From NCBI RefSeq assembly GCF_006227205.1, contig NZ_VCNG01000002.1:372001-436000 (forward strand): 64,000 nt of DNA. The letters run 5' to 3'. Position numbers and translations under genes: made by a program. The DNA is from Pseudomonas sp. ICMP22404. Lineage in GTDB: Bacteria; Pseudomonadota; Gammaproteobacteria; Pseudomonadales; Pseudomonadaceae. The notes below the pieces were generated by a model. That model ran no database searches. It saw only the letters and a program-made list of their open reading frames with translations, and was not told where the DNA came from. Shown piece after piece: positions 60,274-64,000 of this stretch (position 1 is the stretch's first letter; every line of letters starts with the position of its first letter).

Positions 60274-61455
60274 TCAGCGTACTAGCAATCCACGCGCGGC
60301 AAGATTGCGCAACAGCGCGCTCAAGCCAAACGTCCAGGGAGCGGCTTCACAGCTGTAGGTCACGCGGTTATGCAGGCTACCGAGCAATGGGCTGCTGATC
60401 CGGACCCGGTCACCCGGTTTATGGGTGAAACCGCTGCCGACGGTGTCTCGGTCTTCGGTCGGGGCAAACAGGGTACCCAGGAACAGCAGGAACCCGTCCG
60501 GGTACTGGTGATTGGCGTTGAGTGTCTGGGTCGCCAGGTCCAGCGGATCCCGGCTGATCTGGCTCATGGAGCTCGACCCCTGCATCCGATAACCGTCCTC
60601 GCCCTGGACTTCCAGGTCGACCACGCAGGCGCGCACGTCGTCCAGGCTGAAGTGCTCATCGAACAGGCGAATGAAAGGGCCGATGGCACAGGAGGCATTG
60701 TTGTCCTTGGCCTTGCTCAACAGCAACGCGCTGCGTCCCTCGAAATCCCGCAGATTGACATCGTTGCCCAGGGTGGCGCCATGGACCTGGCCACGGCTGT
60801 TCACCGCCAGCACCACTTCGGGCTCAGGATTGTTCCACTGGGAGCCGGGGTGGATACCGATGTAGCTACCGCTGCCCACGGCGGCGAGTACCGGGGCCTT
60901 GGTGAAGATTTCCGCGTCTGGGCCGATGCCGACTTCCAGGTATTGCGACCACATGCCTTGCTCGATCAGCAGCGCTTTCAGGCGCATGGCCTGTTCGGAG
61001 CCCGGTACCACCGAGCGCAGGTTGTCGCCGATCACACTGCGCACGGTGGCTCGCACGGCATCGGCTTTTTCCGGATCACCGCCGGCCTTTTCCTCGATCA
61101 CCCGCTCGATCATGCTGGCGGCGAACGTCACGCCGGCGGCCTTGATCACTTGCAGATCCAACGGTGGCAACAACGAAGGCCTGGAGGGATCGGACTCAGG
61201 ACCCGTGTTGGCGAGCAGGGCTTCAATGCTGGCGATGAAGGTGCCTGGCGTTTGCCTCACGGCTGTCAAGGGCGACTCGGTTTCCAGCAGGTCGCTCAAG
61301 GTCGCGAAATGCTCCGACAGATCGAACACACCGTCGTTGCGCAACACAATCGGCGAGGGCCCGGCGATTCGCCCGGGCACCCAGGCGCGGCCAATCAGCG
61401 TTCCGGCCAGGCCGTCGGAGGGCAATGTATTCTCGGGCGTAAGCAATAGCGACAT
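60274..61455 (-). CDS. Fumarylacetoacetate-hydrolase-fold protein (GguC/AraD1-like)
   Basis: 393-residue FAH-superfamily enzyme. The metal-binding region includes EPEVVLAVNSRGQVHGATLGNDVNLRDFEGRSALLLSKAKDNNASCAIGPFI (about residues 212-262), the family EPE and D motifs. N-terminal 100 residues form an extra domain as in GguC-type proteins. FAH-fold enzymes beside sugar-acid dehydratases commonly process 2-keto-3-deoxy acids, so a second dehydration or hydrolysis step is likely. It is divergent from LysR at 61573 with an operator-like palindrome between. Confidence 0.86.
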   Translation of the reverse strand: MSLLLTPENTLPSDGLAGTLIGRAWVPGRIAGPSPIVLRNDGVFDLSEHFATLSDLLETESPLTAVRQTPGTFIASIEALLANTGPESDPSRPSLLPPLDLQVIKAAGVTFAASMIERVIEEKAGGDPEKADAVRATVRSVIGDNLRSVVPGSEQAMRLKALLIEQGMWSQYLEVGIGPDAEIFTKAPVLAAVGSGSYIGIHPGSQWNNPEPEVVLAVNSRGQVHGATLGNDVNLRDFEGRSALLLSKAKDNNASCAIGPFIRLFDEHFSLDDVRACVVDLEVQGEDGYRMQGSSSMSQISRDPLDLATQTLNANHQYPDGFLLFLGTLFAPTEDRDTVGSGFTHKPGDRVRISSPLLGSLHNRVTYSCEAAPWTFGLSALLRNLAARGLLVR

Positions 61456-61533
61456 GGCAGTTCTTCCTGGTTCGTGATTGTTTTCACGCTAGGGTGGGCG
61501 GACGATAAACTCCAATGAGATATATTCAGTAAT

Positions 61534-61552
61534 CGATAACGAACGGTTATTG
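61534..61552. promoter_or_regulatory. Putative LysR operator, copy 1
   Basis: CGATAACGAACGGTTATTG, with core ATAAC-N5-GTTAT (61536-61550), a T-N11-A pattern. It lies between the LysR and FAH-fold genes. The same 19-bp pattern recurs at 62548. Confidence 0.65.
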
Positions 61553-61572
61553 CAGGCTCGAGGAAATCGCCC

Positions 61573-62523
61573 ATGTCAGATGTATCCTTTTCCAGCTTCT
61601 GCGGCTGGCTGAAATTCCGTCATCTGCTGCTGATCGATACTTTGGGCCGCACTTGCAACATGCACCTGGCGGCCCAGCAGATGAACCTCAGCCAGCCGGC
61701 CATCAGCAAGATGCTCAAGGAAATCGAGAGCCTGCTCGGCTTTGCCTTGTTCGAGCGGCGACCGCGCAGCATGCCGCCCACGGCGTTGGGCGAGCATGTG
61801 TTGCGGTATGCGCAGATTGCCTTGAATGACGCGCGTTCGTTCGTCGAGCAAATCAGCAGCCTGCGCGAGGGAGGGCATGGCTACCTCAAGGTCGGCGGGA
61901 TTTTTGCCGCGACGGCGGTGGCTCTGCCCGAGGCAATTTTGCAGATCAAGCAGCGTTGGCCGTTGCTGTCGATTGAGGTAGTGGAGCAGACCAGTAACCA
62001 CCTGATGGAGATGCTCGAAGAGAAGAAGCTCGATCTGGCGGTAGCCCGTTTTACCGATCAAAGCCAGCAGCAGCGTTATGACTTCCAGCCCCTGGCCCCG
62101 GAACCATTCTGCATTGTGGTCAACAGCCGCCATCCCCTGGCCGACGCCGGGCCGACGTCCTTGCGGCAGTTGGTGGATCTGCCGTGGATTCTCTATCCGG
62201 TCGGCACACCCATTCGCGCGCGCATGGAACTGGCTTTCGCCGAGGCTGGGGTAGGCATGCCGCGCAACACTGTCGATACCATTTCAATGCAGACCTTTCT
62301 CCAGGTCCTGCAGCGCGGTCCGATGATCGGGATGTTGCCCAATGCCATGGTCGATCCATTGCTCGAGAGCGGCCAGTTGAAGACCCTCGACACCCCGCTG
62401 CACCTGGTGCCGCAGGATTATGGCATCCTCACGCGCAGAGGCGAGCCATTGATGGGCGCGGCGCTGGAGTTTGCACAAATCCTCAAGGACCACGCTCGCC
62501 TGGACGACGGTCCCGCCAATTGA
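61573..62523 (+). CDS. LysR-family transcriptional regulator (GbpR-like)
   Basis: 316-residue LysR-type regulator resembling GbpR/sugar-acid regulators. HTH LKFRHLLLIDTLGRTCNMHLAAQQMNLSQPAISKMLKEIESLLGFALFER (about residues 13-62), then an effector domain with GYLKVGGIFAATAVALPEAILQIKQRWPLLSIEVVEQ. AGGAAA precedes the ATG. One palindrome lies on each side of the gene, in front of the FAH-dehydratase operon and of the MFS transporter, so it probably regulates both. Confidence 0.9.
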   Translation: MSDVSFSSFCGWLKFRHLLLIDTLGRTCNMHLAAQQMNLSQPAISKMLKEIESLLGFALFERRPRSMPPTALGEHVLRYAQIALNDARSFVEQISSLREGGHGYLKVGGIFAATAVALPEAILQIKQRWPLLSIEVVEQTSNHLMEMLEEKKLDLAVARFTDQSQQQRYDFQPLAPEPFCIVVNSRHPLADAGPTSLRQLVDLPWILYPVGTPIRARMELAFAEAGVGMPRNTVDTISMQTFLQVLQRGPMIGMLPNAMVDPLLESGQLKTLDTPLHLVPQDYGILTRRGEPLMGAALEFAQILKDHARLDDGPAN

Positions 62524-62547
62524 ATAACTGGAAAGCGGCGACTGCTG

Positions 62548-62566
62548 CGATAACGGAACGTTATCG
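62548..62566. promoter_or_regulatory. Putative LysR operator, copy 2
   Basis: CGATAACGGAACGTTATCG, perfect 8-bp arms with a 3-bp centre. Its core ATAAC-N5-GTTAT also gives T-N11-A and it matches the site at 61534 at 15 of 19 positions. It lies 110 bp upstream of the MFS gene. Confidence 0.7.
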
Positions 62567-62676
62567 CTTAATCAAAAAATGCCATTGGGAAAGAATCGTT
62601 TCACGGTCGTAGAGTGAGCCCCAGCTCCCATCCGATAAAAACAATCAGGCATGTCCACGTGCCCAGGGGTTATCAC

Positions 62677-64000
62677 ATGCAAACCGTCTCCGAGCATTTA
62701 CCTGCCCAGGCGCAAACCGGTGAACTTGATTTCGAAGACCGGACCTACCGTAAAGTCGTCTGGCGCATCCTTCCCGTCCTGCTCCTGTGTTACATGGCGG
62801 CTTACCTTGACCGGGTAAACATCGGTTTCGCCAAGCTCGACATGCTCAACGAACTGCAGTTCAGCAACACCGTGTATGCCTTGGGCGCCAGTATGTTCTT
62901 CTGGGGCTATTTCCTGTTCGAAGTCCCCAGCAATCTGCTGCTGCATCGCTTCGGCGCGCGGTTCTGGATTGCCCGGATCATGCTCAGTTGGGCCGTGATC
63001 TCCATGGCCGTGGCCTACACGGTGCCGCTGGCGGGTTTCTTCCATATCGAATCGAGCACGATGTTCTACGTGCTGCGCTTCCTGTTGGGTGTCTGCGAAG
63101 CGGGCTTCTTCCCCGGCGTGATCCTGTACCTCAACTACTGGTTCCCGACCCATCGGCAAAGCCGGGTGATGTCCGGCTTCCTGTTGGCGTTGCCGGTCAG
63201 CCTGACGCTGGGCGGAATCCTCTCCGGTTGGCTGATGAACAGCATGCAAGGCGTGCAGGGGCTGTCCGGTTGGCAATGGATGCTGCTGATCGAAGGCATC
63301 CCTTCGATCATCATGGCGTTCGTGGTGATTGTCTGCCTGGCCGATAACATCGATAAGGCAAAATGGCTCTCTGTCGCGGAGAAAAACCTGCTCAAGGCCA
63401 ATCTGCAGACAGACAACCAAGGCAAGGCCAGCCGTTTGAGCGAGGTGTTCCTCAACCCTCGGGTGTGGTTGCTGGTGCTGATCCTGTTGACCTTCAACAC
63501 AGGCTTCTATGGCCTGGCGTTCTGGATGCCCTCGATCATCAAGAGCACCGGGATCACCAATAGCTTGCACATTGGCTTGCTGACCGCGATTCCCTACGCG
63601 GTGGCCGTCGTGGCAATGTTGCTCAACGCGCGGCACTCCAACCGCACCGGCGAGCGGCGCCTGCACGCCGCCATTCCAGCCTTCATCGGCGGCGTCGGCC
63701 TGATCCTCAGCGCTTTCTTCGCCAACAATCTGGTGCTGTCCGTACTGTTCCTCAGCGTTGCCGCTTCGGGGATCCTCAGCCTGATGCCGATTTTCTGGAC
63801 TCTGCCTGGGACGCTGTTGTCGGGCGTCGCGGCAGCCGCTGGCATCGGCATGATCAACGCCATTGGCAACCTGTCGGGCTTCACCGGCTCGATGATCACC
63901 GCGGTAGCGGAAACCCTCACGGGCAACATCAATAACGGCACCTATGTACTGGCCCTGTGTCTGTTGGTCAGCGGTGGACTGATCCTGGCCATCCCCGTCT
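62677..64000 (+). CDS. MFS transporter, anion:cation symporter (sugar-acid type), 3'-truncated by the window
   Basis: About 441 residues of an MFS transporter; no stop occurs before the window ends. YLDRVNIGFAKLDMLNEL (about residues 43-60) and LGVCEAGFFPGVILYLNYWFP (about residues 138-158) are hallmarks of the ACS family (GudP, phthalate and tartrate carriers). The loop after helix 6 includes LSEVFLNPRVWLLVL. The substrate is likely the sugar acid dehydrated by the neighbouring enzyme. It is preceded by operator copy 2, suggesting shared regulation by the LysR protein. Confidence 0.92.
   Translation, partial: MQTVSEHLPAQAQTGELDFEDRTYRKVVWRILPVLLLCYMAAYLDRVNIGFAKLDMLNELQFSNTVYALGASMFFWGYFLFEVPSNLLLHRFGARFWIARIMLSWAVISMAVAYTVPLAGFFHIESSTMFYVLRFLLGVCEAGFFPGVILYLNYWFPTHRQSRVMSGFLLALPVSLTLGGILSGWLMNSMQGVQGLSGWQWMLLIEGIPSIIMAFVVIVCLADNIDKAKWLSVAEKNLLKANLQTDNQGKASRLSEVFLNPRVWLLVLILLTFNTGFYGLAFWMPSIIKSTGITNSLHIGLLTAIPYAVAVVAMLLNARHSNRTGERRLHAAIPAFIGGVGLILSAFFANNLVLSVLFLSVAASGILSLMPIFWTLPGTLLSGVAAAAGIGMINAIGNLSGFTGSMITAVAETLTGNINNGTYVLALCLLVSGGLILAIPV

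Noticed and set aside
1..64000. CRISPR arrays, rRNA, tRNA
   Set aside because: No regularly spaced repeats and no tRNA or rRNA sequences were recognised anywhere in the window.

Overview
The window is chromosomal DNA of a fluorescent Pseudomonas, most likely the P. fluorescens group. The evidence is the high-GC coding style, the wss-type acetylated cellulose operon, a glcDEFG operon with divergent glcC, a DUF6124 gene, and two families of Pseudomonas REP doublets. It is a mosaic of metabolic operons, most with a local regulator, plus one small acquired patch. Both ends cut genes: a FadL-type porin on the left and an MFS sugar-acid transporter on the right.

Layout. 1-3.5 kb: FadL-type porin, OsmC-like protein, DJ-1/PfpI-family protein, LysE-type exporter. 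3.8-7.5 kb: accessory patch with a DUF6124 gene behind a strongly folded leader RNA, an Abi_2 (HEPN) abortive-infection gene behind a long hairpin, an AT-rich membrane-anchored orphan, and a decayed Mu-F-like phage head gene. 7.6-13.3 kb: two DoxX proteins, an NADPH:quinone-reductase-like enzyme, AraC and LysR regulators, an SDR enzyme. 12.9-18.1 kb: glycolate oxidase glcDEFG and its GntR regulator glcC, with two TGGTnnnACCA operators between them. 18.1-28.3 kb: CLC chloride channel, a 1,366-residue CheB-CheR-PAS-histidine kinase-receiver protein, TetR with a divergent O-methyltransferase, LysR with a divergent SDR that lacks its catalytic Tyr/Lys, an MFS transporter. 28.7 kb: an orphan gene flanked by related inverted repeats.

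29.4-39.4 kb is the most interesting region. One arm has a periplasmic sugar-binding protein, a TIM-barrel isomerase and a Gfo/Idh/MocA dehydrogenase behind a clear sigma-54 promoter, with a divergent sigma-54 activator. The other arm has a LacI-type regulator divergent from a three-histidine-box oxygenase, a Rieske ferredoxin, a ferredoxin reductase and a second TIM-barrel protein. The parts correspond to rhizobial MocB, MocC, MocA and MocD-MocE-MocF, so I propose a rhizopine-like (O-methylated inositol or inosamine) demethylation and catabolism locus. The substrate is inferred, not shown.

39.7-43.3 kb: Asp/Glu-racemase-like protein, DAO-family oxidase, LysR regulator and VOC protein; a duplicated 65-bp upstream element precedes the first two genes. 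43.6-58.4 kb: wssABCDEFGHI, making and acetylating cellulose (synthase, co-polymerase subunit, endoglucanase, export pore, acetylation proteins); wssJ is absent. 58.4-64 kb: sugar-acid module with an IlvD/Edd dehydratase, FAH-fold enzyme, LysR regulator and MFS transporter. Two near-identical 19-bp palindromes, one before the FAH gene and one before the transporter, suggest a single LysR regulon.
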